DNA of 5,818 bases, from positions 1-5,818 of the forward strand of contig QEUW01000468.1 of the NCBI GenBank assembly GCA_003577005.1, in the 5' to 3' direction. This document shows, one piece after another, positions 1 to 5,097 of the stretch. Numbering within the stretch: position 1 is the stretch's first letter; every line of letters starts with the position of its first letter. Both the position numbers and the translations under genes were made by a program. Under the pieces are notes generated by a model, which made no database searches, was not told the DNA's origin, and worked only from the letters and a program-made list of their open reading frames with translations. The DNA is from Chloroflexota bacterium (lineage in GTDB: Bacteria; Chloroflexota; Anaerolineae; Caldilineales; Caldilineaceae).

Positions 1-305
1 CTGGTGGTTGTGTGTCGCTGCAACCTTTTCTAAGGACCCATCCTGGCCGGATGCAGAGTCGGATATCCTGCATCGTTGTACTGACCCATCAGGTTAGGTA
101 GGACGCTCCAGGTGCGATGCACTTGCACCTCCCGTTCGGCCATCTAGCCTTTCGTGTCAGTACACATGGTGCGTAGGTCATCGCCTCCGGCGTGACGTTC
201 CGGGTCAACCACGTTTGTCACGCCGGAGGTGATGACCTACAGGATGACCCGGTTTTTCTGATCAACATCTGACTCAGGCATAGTGTATTGGAGCATTCGA
301 TTATT
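1..305. other. Non-coding, hairpin-rich leader upstream of the first oxidoreductase
   Basis: I see no convincing gene in this stretch; the open frames crossing it on the minus strand are antisense to the oxidoreductase. It contains several inverted repeats. A 7-bp pair lies at 50-56 and 68-74 (gatgcag/ctgcatc). A long-range 9-bp pair lies at 77-85 and 156-164 (tgtactgac/gtcagtaca). A 6-bp pair lies at 110-115 and 125-130, and the long hairpin at 173-240 has its own entry. No good -35/-10 pair is visible before the start at 306; the best candidates around 256-286 match consensus poorly. The region may be the end of a neighbouring transcription unit plus the leader of this one. Confidence 0.6.
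173..240. repeat. Long inverted repeat, 24-bp arms with 20-nt loop
   Basis: The left arm 173-196 and right arm 217-240 are reverse complements with a single difference. In RNA that position would be a G-U wobble, so the transcript would form an uninterrupted 24-bp stem closed by a 20-nt loop (197-216). No U-tract follows directly; the nearest T-run (253-257) is 12 nt beyond the stem, so a classical intrinsic terminator is not well supported. It could be a terminator of an upstream gene lacking a U-tract, a REP-like palindrome, or a small mobile inverted repeat. The structure is certain; its role is not known. Confidence 0.85.
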
Positions 306-1385
306 ATGACAACTTCACCTGTCCGCGTCGGGCTGATCGGCGCCGGCATGATTGCGCAAGTGATGCACCTCCCCCACCTGCTCGAATTGCCGGACCGCTT
401 TTCGGTCGTAGCGATCTGTGACCTTTCGCTGGGAACTGCCCAGGCGGTAGCCGCAAAATATGACGTACCCCAGGTTTTTACCGACCACCGGGTGATGCTG
501 GAAAGCGCCGACCTCGACGCCGTACTGGTGTTGACCCGCGACCATGCCCGGCCCGCTATCGACGCTGCCAGCGCCGGCAAACACATCCTAGTCGAAAAGC
601 CCCTGTGCAACAACCTGGCCGAAGCCGACGAGTTGATCGATGCGGTGGCCGCCAGCGGTGTCGTCGGCATGGTGGGCCACCACAAGCGGTATGACCCCGG
701 CTACGTCGCCGGGCGTAAGGCCATCCAGTGTTTGGAAAACCCACACCTGGTCCGCCTGCACGATGTGATCGGCCCCAATAGTGGCTTTCTGGAGCACTAT
801 GACCTGATCCGGGTCGATGATGTCGATGCCGGTCTGCTACAGCGCCTCCAGCAAGAGCACCTGGCGAGCCTGGAAGTCGCCATCGGCTCCCAACCCGAAC
901 CTGTGCTGCGCGCCTACCAGTTGTTCTTAGGTCTCAACACCCACGACATGACCATCCTGCACGGTGCAGTGGGGCTGCCAGAGCGCGTGGTCTCGACCGA
1001 AATCTGGGCCGGGGGGCGAGCCGCCGCCGCCATTCTGGCTTATCCCGGCGACCTGCGCTGCGTCTTCGAGACCGCCATCGTGCCTGGGCTGCGCAAGTTT
1101 GACGAATCGCTGACCGTCTATTCGCCCGACAAAGTGGTCTCCATCGTCTTCCCCAGCCCCTTCCTCAAGAATGCCCCGACGCTGGTCGAGGAATGGGAGA
1201 TGACTGAGAACGGCTATCGCGAAAGCCAGACCACCGCCTCCTATGAGGAGGCGTTCAAGCTCGAACTTATCCATTTCCATGAGTGTATCACCGAGGGAAA
1301 AACACCGCACACACCGCTCAGCGAAGCACGCGCCGACCTTGCCCTGTTGATTGAGATGATCAAAGCGTTTCGAGGAAGTGAGTGA
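306..1385 (+). CDS. Gfo/Idh/MocA family NAD(P)-dependent oxidoreductase
   Basis: A cytoplasmic dehydrogenase of about 359 residues, the usual size for this family, whose members oxidise or reduce sugars, polyols or their acids with NAD(P). The N-terminal Rossmann fold begins at once (VRVGLIGAGMIA, glycine motif G12-A-G14), and the family EKP motif is at 97-99 with K98 as the expected catalytic lysine. In the C-terminal domain the usual DxGxH motif is replaced by L-N-T-H-D: His213 is kept but an Asn stands where Asp is usual. The ATG at 306 is preferred because the Rossmann strand follows directly and a GGAG lies at 290-293, although 12 nt away; an in-frame TTG at 288 would add six residues. 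It is followed 55 nt later by the binding-protein gene, suggesting co-transcription and a role in processing the imported sugar. The substrate is not identifiable. Confidence 0.9.
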   Translation: MTTSPVRVGLIGAGMIAQVMHLPHLLELPDRFSVVAICDLSLGTAQAVAAKYDVPQVFTDHRVMLESADLDAVLVLTRDHARPAIDAASAGKHILVEKPLCNNLAEADELIDAVAASGVVGMVGHHKRYDPGYVAGRKAIQCLENPHLVRLHDVIGPNSGFLEHYDLIRVDDVDAGLLQRLQQEHLASLEVAIGSQPEPVLRAYQLFLGLNTHDMTILHGAVGLPERVVSTEIWAGGRAAAAILAYPGDLRCVFETAIVPGLRKFDESLTVYSPDKVVSIVFPSPFLKNAPTLVEEWEMTENGYRESQTTASYEEAFKLELIHFHECITEGKTPHTPLSEARADLALLIEMIKAFRGSE

Positions 1386-1414
1386 TGAGTGAGTGCTGAT
1401 CACTCACCACTCAT
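1385..1414. repeat. Intercistronic imperfect hairpin
   Basis: Just after the oxidoreductase stop codon, atgagt (1385-1390) pairs with actcat (1409-1414) and gagtg (1391-1395) pairs with cactc (1401-1405). This leaves a 5-nt loop and a 3-nt bulge (1406-1408). No run of T follows, so it is unlikely to stop transcription fully. It could stabilise or process the mRNA between the two genes, or simply be a small repeat. Confidence 0.55.
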
Positions 1415-1426
1415 CCCCAATACTTT

Positions 1427-1433
1427 AGGAGGA
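1427..1433 (+). promoter_or_regulatory. Strong Shine-Dalgarno for the sugar-binding protein
   Basis: AGGAGGA lies 7 nt before the ATG at 1441. It is the strongest ribosome binding site in the window, in keeping with the high level at which ABC binding proteins are usually made compared with their permeases. Confidence 0.85.
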
Positions 1434-1440
1434 ACCCAAG

Positions 1441-2775
1441 ATGAAACAGTCCCTTTCCCGACGTTCGTTCTTACAGATGACGGCGCTGTCGTCGCTTGGC
1501 GTGGCGCTGGCGGCCTGTGCGCCGGCGGCCCCGGCAGCGCAGAGCGGCGCCGCCGCGGGTGAGGCCGCCAGCACCACCGGCCAGCCCACACAGATCCGCT
1601 TCCATGCGCGCATCGGCGTGCAGGGCGACTATTACACGCAGATGGCCGAGCAGTTCAACGCCGAGCACCCCGACATCGAAGTCATCCCGGAAAACTTCCC
1701 CACCCCCAACCCAGAGTACTTCCAGAAGATTTCCACCATGATCGCCGGCGGCACCATCGGCGACGCCATGTGGGCGGCCAGCATCCACAACTACTATAAC
1801 TATGCTGCGGCCGGCCAATATGTGGCGCTGGATGATTTTATCGCCGCCGACAGCTATGATCTGGGGCAGTTCTACCCGGTAGCCATCGACGCCTGCCGCT
1901 TTGAAGGCAACATCTATGGCCTGCCCTGGATCGTCCATCCGGGCCGCATTGGGTTATACTACAACCAGACGGCCTTTGAAGAAGCCGGCCTGGAGTTGCC
2001 CTCCGCCGACTGGACCTACGACGACCTGCTCGAAGCCAGCCTGGCGCTGACCAAACAGGAAGGTGGCCAGACGACGCAGTGGGGCTTCCTGCCCGAAACC
2101 GACTACTTTGGCCTGGTCATCCCTATCCGCTCGTTTGGCGGCGACTGGATGAACGCCGAAGGCACGCAAGTCACGGTCGATCAGGAAGCGGCGGTGGCCG
2201 GTCTGAAGATGTTCGAGGATATCCACCAGTTGCACCAGGTCACCCCAACACCGGGGCAGATCGACGACAAGCCGCAGATGTGGGCATCGGGCCGCGTGGC
2301 CATGGTGCAGAGCGGCTACTGGGGCCAATCGTGGGGCAAGAACTTTGTCCAGGACTTTGAATGGGCTGTTGCGCCCATGCCCCAGGGGCCGGAAGGCAGC
2401 CGTAGCATGTTTGAGTTCGACCCCAATGTGATTCTGGCGACCAGCCAGGCGCCCGAGGCGGCCTGGAAGTTTCTCAAATACCTCTCCACCAAAGAGGCGG
2501 GCGTCAAGATCGCCGAAGCCGGTTCGGTGCCAGGCGGCCGGCCCGATGTCTGGGAGGATGAAGGGTTGATGAGCTATGAGCCCCACGCTGTCTTCACCGA
2601 GATCATGAAGACGATTGACCCGCTGGTGCTGCCCAACAACTTCCGCGCCGAAGAGCTCTTCCAGGTGGCGAAAAATGTGCTCGACCCGGTCTGGCTGGGC
2701 GAGAAGACAATCGATGACGTGATCGGCGAACTGGCCTCGGCCATGCAGATGGTGATGGATCAGCCGCGCGTCTAG
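1441..2775 (+). CDS. Sugar ABC transporter substrate-binding lipoprotein (CUT1, SBP family 1), Tat-type signal
   Basis: An extracytoplasmic solute-binding protein of 444 residues, typical for family 1 sugar-binding proteins. The N-terminus carries a twin-arginine motif (SRRSFLQM, residues 6-13), a short hydrophobic stretch and the lipobox L23-A-A-C26. This predicts folded export by Tat and lipid anchoring at Cys26. An Ala/Pro/Gly/Ser-rich linker runs to about residue 50, followed by the bilobal binding fold, with the typical early pattern QFNAEHPDIEV and the aromatic-rich segments expected of sugar-binding clefts. It should capture a sugar, oligosaccharide or sugar derivative and deliver it to the two downstream permeases. 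The start is fixed by AGGAGGA 7 nt upstream. The permease genes follow only after an unusual 219-nt gap full of hairpins. The family call is secure; the ligand is unknown. Confidence 0.95.
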   Translation: MKQSLSRRSFLQMTALSSLGVALAACAPAAPAAQSGAAAGEAASTTGQPTQIRFHARIGVQGDYYTQMAEQFNAEHPDIEVIPENFPTPNPEYFQKISTMIAGGTIGDAMWAASIHNYYNYAAAGQYVALDDFIAADSYDLGQFYPVAIDACRFEGNIYGLPWIVHPGRIGLYYNQTAFEEAGLELPSADWTYDDLLEASLALTKQEGGQTTQWGFLPETDYFGLVIPIRSFGGDWMNAEGTQVTVDQEAAVAGLKMFEDIHQLHQVTPTPGQIDDKPQMWASGRVAMVQSGYWGQSWGKNFVQDFEWAVAPMPQGPEGSRSMFEFDPNVILATSQAPEAAWKFLKYLSTKEAGVKIAEAGSVPGGRPDVWEDEGLMSYEPHAVFTEIMKTIDPLVLPNNFRAEELFQVAKNVLDPVWLGEKTIDDVIGELASAMQMVMDQPRV

Positions 2776-2776
2776 G

Positions 2777-2883
2777 AGGCTGTTGTCGGTGCGTTGCACT
2801 CGCAGAGTGCGGTGCACCTGGGCCGTCGGGCATTCTTGAGGCAACGCACCTGGAAGGTGCGTTGCACCCGAACGAAACAGCCT
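2777..2883. repeat. Compound inverted-repeat cassette between binding-protein and permease genes
   Basis: The segment is enclosed by an 8-bp perfect inverted pair, aggctgtt (2777-2784) and aacagcct (2876-2883). Inside are two hairpins. One spans 2788-2818, pairing ggtgc/gcacc and gcact/agtgc around loop cgcag. The other is a perfect 10-bp stem, gcaacgcacc (2841-2850) with ggtgcgttgc (2856-2865), around a 5-nt loop. The word ggtgcgttgcac occurs twice as a direct repeat (2788-2799 and 2856-2867). The arrangement resembles intercistronic REP/BIME-type or miniature mobile palindromes. By position it could stabilise the upstream mRNA and lower permease expression, as REP sequences do in the E. coli malE-malF gap. 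That role is inferred. Confidence 0.75.
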
Positions 2884-2888
2884 TGACC

Positions 2889-2958
2889 GCTGCGGAGTGC
2901 GCGCCCAAAGGCCCCCGCCACGTGTTGACTTTTCGCACCTGGCGGCGCACTCCGCAGC
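2889..2958. repeat. Second inverted repeat in the same gap, 14-bp perfect arms
   Basis: Arms gctgcggagtgcgc (2889-2902) and gcgcactccgcagc (2945-2958) are perfect reverse complements separated by 42 nt. Within the spacer, ccgcca (2915-2920) can pair with tggcgg (2940-2945), making a nested long hairpin. The right-arm word gcactccgcag (2947-2957) resembles gcactcgcag (2796-2805) in the preceding cassette, so both may belong to one repeat family. There is no T-run after it, so full termination is unlikely and the permease genes downstream can still be co-transcribed. Confidence 0.75.
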
Positions 2959-2982
2959 AACCAATCCTGCTCACCGGCACAC

Positions 2983-2990
2983 GAGGAAAG
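2983..2990 (+). promoter_or_regulatory. Shine-Dalgarno supporting the TTG start of the first permease
   Basis: GAGGAAAG, with core GAGGA at 2983-2987, lies 7 nt before TTG at 2995. No in-frame ATG is available between the hairpins and the first membrane helix, so this site decides the TTG start. Confidence 0.65.
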
Positions 2991-2994
2991 AACG

Positions 2995-3951
2995 TTGTCC
3001 ACCGTTTCCACACCCGTTCCGCAAGAGATACGCCCCCAGACAGCGAGCAAACGCGGGGTTTCACGCGCCCGGCGGCGCGAGGCGCTCTTGGGCTATCTCT
3101 ATATTTCGCCCTGGATCGTGGGCTATCTGCTGCTCATCATCGGGCCTGTGCTGGCCTCGTTCTATCTGAGCCTGACCCGCTACAGCATCATCACGCCGCC
3201 GGTCTTTATTGGGCTGGACAACTACATCCGGGCCTTTACCGCCGACCCGCTGTTTGCCAAATCGATGTGGAACACCTTTTACTTTGTGGTCATCAGTGTT
3301 CCACTTTCGATAACGACATCGCTGCTGTTGGCGCTGTTGCTCGACCAGGGGTTGCGGGCGACCAAGCTCTTTCGCACGCTCTTCTTTTTGCCGTCCATCA
3401 CGCCGGTGGTCGCCTCGATCTTACTCTGGCGCTGGATCTTTCAGCCCGACTTTGGAGTGATCAACTATGGGCTATCGCTGGTCGGCATCCAGGGGCCACA
3501 GTGGCTGGCCAGCCCTGTGTGGGTGAAGCCGAGCTTGATCGTCATTGCCCTGTGGGGTAGCGTGGGCGGCAGCCAGATGATCGTCTTTCTGGCCGGGTTG
3601 CAGAGCATCCCCACCGACCTCTATGAGGTGGCAGCCATCGACGGCGCCAGCCGCTGGCATCGTTTCTGGCGGGTGACCTTGCCCTTGTTGACTCCGGCCA
3701 TCTTCTTCAACGTGATCCTGGGCATCATTGCCGGCTTTCGCACCTTTACCGCAGCCTATATTGCCACCGGGGGTGGGCCGGCCTACGAGAGTCTCTTTTT
3801 TGTGCTCTACCTCTTTTTCAACGCCTTCCAGTTTATGAATATGGGCTATGCGTCGGCCATGGCGTGGGTGCTGCTGCTCATCGTCCTGGCCCTGACCGCC
3901 GTACAGTTCGGCCTTTCCAAACGCTGGGTCTATTACGAGTCAGGTGACTAG
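2995..3951 (+). CDS. CUT1 sugar ABC transporter permease, MalF/UgpA type
   Basis: An inner-membrane permease of 318 residues with a charged, Arg-rich cytoplasmic N-tail (19-29) and six predicted membrane segments near 33-58, 93-117, 127-147, 179-202, 233-255 and 285-307. The cytoplasmic EAA loop, which docks the ATPase subunit, is clear: E211-V-A-A-I-D-G217 followed by the RVTLPLLTP stretch. Its length, the short N-terminal extension and its position after the binding protein identify it as the first permease of a CUT1 heterodimer (BPD_transp_1 fold), partner of the protein encoded at 3952. Start codon is TTG, supported by GAGGA 7 nt upstream. Its stop codon abuts the next ATG, so the two permeases are probably translationally coupled. 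The less efficient start and upstream hairpins would keep its expression below that of the binding protein. Confidence 0.93.
   Translation: MSTVSTPVPQEIRPQTASKRGVSRARRREALLGYLYISPWIVGYLLLIIGPVLASFYLSLTRYSIITPPVFIGLDNYIRAFTADPLFAKSMWNTFYFVVISVPLSITTSLLLALLLDQGLRATKLFRTLFFLPSITPVVASILLWRWIFQPDFGVINYGLSLVGIQGPQWLASPVWVKPSLIVIALWGSVGGSQMIVFLAGLQSIPTDLYEVAAIDGASRWHRFWRVTLPLLTPAIFFNVILGIIAGFRTFTAAYIATGGGPAYESLFFVLYLFFNAFQFMNMGYASAMAWVLLLIVLALTAVQFGLSKRWVYYESGD
3942..3947 (+). promoter_or_regulatory. Shine-Dalgarno inside the first permease gene, serving the second
   Basis: AGGTGA overlaps the last codons of the first permease and lies 4 nt before ATG at 3952, with the junction reading TAG-ATG. Ribosomes finishing the first permease can restart directly, which suits equal production of a heterodimer. 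Confidence 0.6.
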
Positions 3952-4836
3952 ATGGCAACCAGGTCGATCTCCTCAGGATGGGTCTCTGCCCGCAGCGCCG
4001 TCGACAGAAGCGGGCAGCCGTGGGTCTATACGGCGCTGATTGTGCTCAGCGTGGTCTTCACCTTTCCTTTTGTCTGGACGGTGTTGACCGCTTTCAAAGC
4101 GCCGCATGAGATCTTCCGCTTCCCACCGCCGCTCCTGCCCGCAACCTTCCAGTGGGGCAACTTTGTCGAAGTGTGGCGCCAGGCGCCCTTTCTCACCTTC
4201 CTGGTCAACACCTTGACCGTCGCCAGTCTCAGCGTGATCGGCGATATCCTCACGGCGTCGCTGGTGTCGTATGGGTTTGCTCGCTTTCGCTTTCCGGGGC
4301 GCGAAGTGCTCTTTTTGCTGGTACTCAGCGTGCTGATCCTGCCCGACGAAGTGACGATCATCCCCCAATTTCTCATCTATCGCTCGCTGGGCTGGCTGGA
4401 CACCCTAAAGCCGCTGATTTTGCCCGCCTTTTTGGGCGGTGGTGCGTTCAACATCTTCCTGTTGCGCCAGTTCTTTCTCACCCTTCCGCGTGAGCTGGAC
4501 GAGGCAGCGATGATCGACGGGGCGGGCAGCTTCCGCATCCTGTGGCAGATCCTGATACCGTTGTCGCGGCCGGCCATTGCCACGGTCGCTATCTTTTCGT
4601 TTCTCTTTCACTGGAACGACTTCTTCCGTCCGTTGATCTATCTCAATACGGTGGATAACTTCACCCTTTCGCTGGGGCTGCGCTTCTTCCGCCAGACAGC
4701 TGACACCGGCGGCGAACCCAAGGAGCATCTGCTCATGGCCGCCTCAGTGATGATGACCATCCCGGTGATCATCCTTTTCTTCTCCATGCAACGCTATTTT
4801 GTCGAAGGGATCACGCTGTCGGGTCTCAAGCGGTAG
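3952..4836 (+). CDS. CUT1 sugar ABC transporter permease, MalG/UgpE type
   Basis: An inner-membrane permease of 294 residues with six predicted membrane segments near 24-48, 80-110, 118-140, 153-175, 206-226 and 260-280. The EAA loop for ATPase docking is E184-A-A-M-I-D-G190 followed by QILIPLSRPAI. The C-terminus GITLSGLKR matches the characteristic end of MalG-type permeases. Segments typical of the second CUT1 permease are present, such as LPDEVTIIPQF after the third helix and FLFHWNDFFRPLIYL near 217-231. It pairs with the preceding permease to form the channel. No ATP-binding-cassette gene follows; a shared MsmK/UgpC-type ATPase encoded elsewhere would be needed. It is the last transporter gene, followed by a long hairpin at 4896-4960. 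Confidence 0.94.
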   Translation: MATRSISSGWVSARSAVDRSGQPWVYTALIVLSVVFTFPFVWTVLTAFKAPHEIFRFPPPLLPATFQWGNFVEVWRQAPFLTFLVNTLTVASLSVIGDILTASLVSYGFARFRFPGREVLFLLVLSVLILPDEVTIIPQFLIYRSLGWLDTLKPLILPAFLGGGAFNIFLLRQFFLTLPRELDEAAMIDGAGSFRILWQILIPLSRPAIATVAIFSFLFHWNDFFRPLIYLNTVDNFTLSLGLRFFRQTADTGGEPKEHLLMAASVMMTIPVIILFFSMQRYFVEGITLSGLKR

Positions 4837-4870
4837 TGGCTCTTGTGTTCCTGCCGCAATGGGAGAGGCA

Positions 4871-4890
4871 AGGCTTTTACGCAAAAGCTT
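4871..4890. repeat. Small hairpin after the permease operon
   Basis: Aggctttt (4871-4878) pairs with aaaagctt (4883-4890), with one G-U pair and an ACGC tetraloop. It lies 35 nt after the last permease stop and just before the longer hairpin. No T-run follows, so its function is uncertain; it may add to 3' end protection or termination. Confidence 0.45.
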
Positions 4891-4895
4891 AACTC

Positions 4896-4960
4896 GCATT
4901 CCGGGAAAGGGCCGGGAGAGATGGGTCAGGCGATGCGTCTCCGGCCCTTTCCCGGAATGC
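4896..4960 (+). terminator. Perfect 20-bp hairpin closing the transporter operon (terminator or REP-like palindrome)
   Basis: Arms 4896-4915 and 4941-4960 are perfect reverse complements, GC-rich, with a 25-nt loop. Three more pairs (4917-4919 with 4938-4940) can form if G4916 bulges. It lies 59 nt after the last permease stop and before an independent promoter, the right place for an operon terminator. The sequence after it (ttgttccg) lacks a proper U-tract; the nearest T-run is at 4982-4985. It may therefore work as a U-less terminator, a 3' stability element, or a palindromic repeat. Certain as a structure, moderate as a terminator. Confidence 0.5.
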
Positions 4961-5014
4961 TTGTTCCGCAATTCTCGCCCCTTTTGCTGGACACACCCGC
5001 AACCCTCTAATGCA

Positions 5015-5043
5015 TTGTACATTCCTCAATTTACCGGTAAAAT
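5015..5043 (+). promoter_or_regulatory. Candidate sigma-70-type promoter of the second oxidoreductase
   Basis: TTGTAC (5015-5020) and TAAAAT (5038-5043) are separated by exactly 17 nt. The -10 matches TATAAT at five of six positions; the -35 keeps only the TTG. Transcription would begin near 5050, leaving a leader of about 48 nt. The -10 box overlaps the palindrome at 5027-5044, so a bound regulator would be expected to block RNA polymerase. Confidence 0.5.
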
Positions 5044-5044
5044 G
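5027..5044. promoter_or_regulatory. Candidate operator, LacI-family-like palindrome
   Basis: The 12-bp core tttaccggtaaa (5030-5041) is a perfect palindrome centred on CG, and it extends to 18 bp (caatttaccggtaaaatg) with one mismatched pair. CG-centred even palindromes are the hallmark of LacI/GalR-family operators, and this one closely resembles the E. coli GntR/IdnR gluconate-type site ATGTTACCGGTAACAT. Overlap with the -10 box suggests repression relieved by a sugar or sugar-acid effector. No regulator gene is in the window. Confidence 0.55.
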
Positions 5045-5097
5045 AGCGTCATTGTGTTCATTTACTCCAATCTCAAAGAAGAGGGATCGATTCATCC

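Noticed and set aside
173..257. Classical intrinsic terminator from the hairpin plus the T-run at 253-257
   Set aside because: The T-run is 12 nt beyond the stem, too far for the usual mechanism.
241..290. Promoter for the first oxidoreductase around ttctga / tagtgt
   Set aside because: Both boxes match consensus at about half the positions and the spacing is 19 nt, which is not better than chance.
288..305. In-frame TTG at 288 as start of the first oxidoreductase
   Set aside because: The ATG at 306 gives a canonical short N-terminus before the Rossmann strand, and nothing like a good Shine-Dalgarno precedes 288.
218..685. Minus-strand open frame across the leader and the first oxidoreductase
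   Set aside because: Its product is low-complexity and unlike any family I recognise. It lies antisense to a clear gene and is a by-product of GC-rich coding sequence.
2774..2839. Tiny reading frame from TTG 2783 or GTG 2789 behind AGGAGG
   Set aside because: The AGGAGG is well placed, but the product is only 16-18 residues and composed of hairpin repeat sequence. There is no independent support for a peptide.
1954..2964. Long minus-strand open frame (336 codons) opposite the binding-protein gene
   Set aside because: The sense strand encodes a clear SBP family 1 protein. The antisense product has no recognisable fold and runs through the hairpin gap.
2776..2994. CRISPR-like array in the repeat-rich gap
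   Set aside because: Only two short direct copies occur, with palindromic arms and no regular spacing or unique spacers.
2862..3560. Plus-strand open frame of 232 codons overlapping the first permease
   Set aside because: It lies in another frame over a clear membrane permease, its start falls inside a hairpin arm, and it shows no domain.
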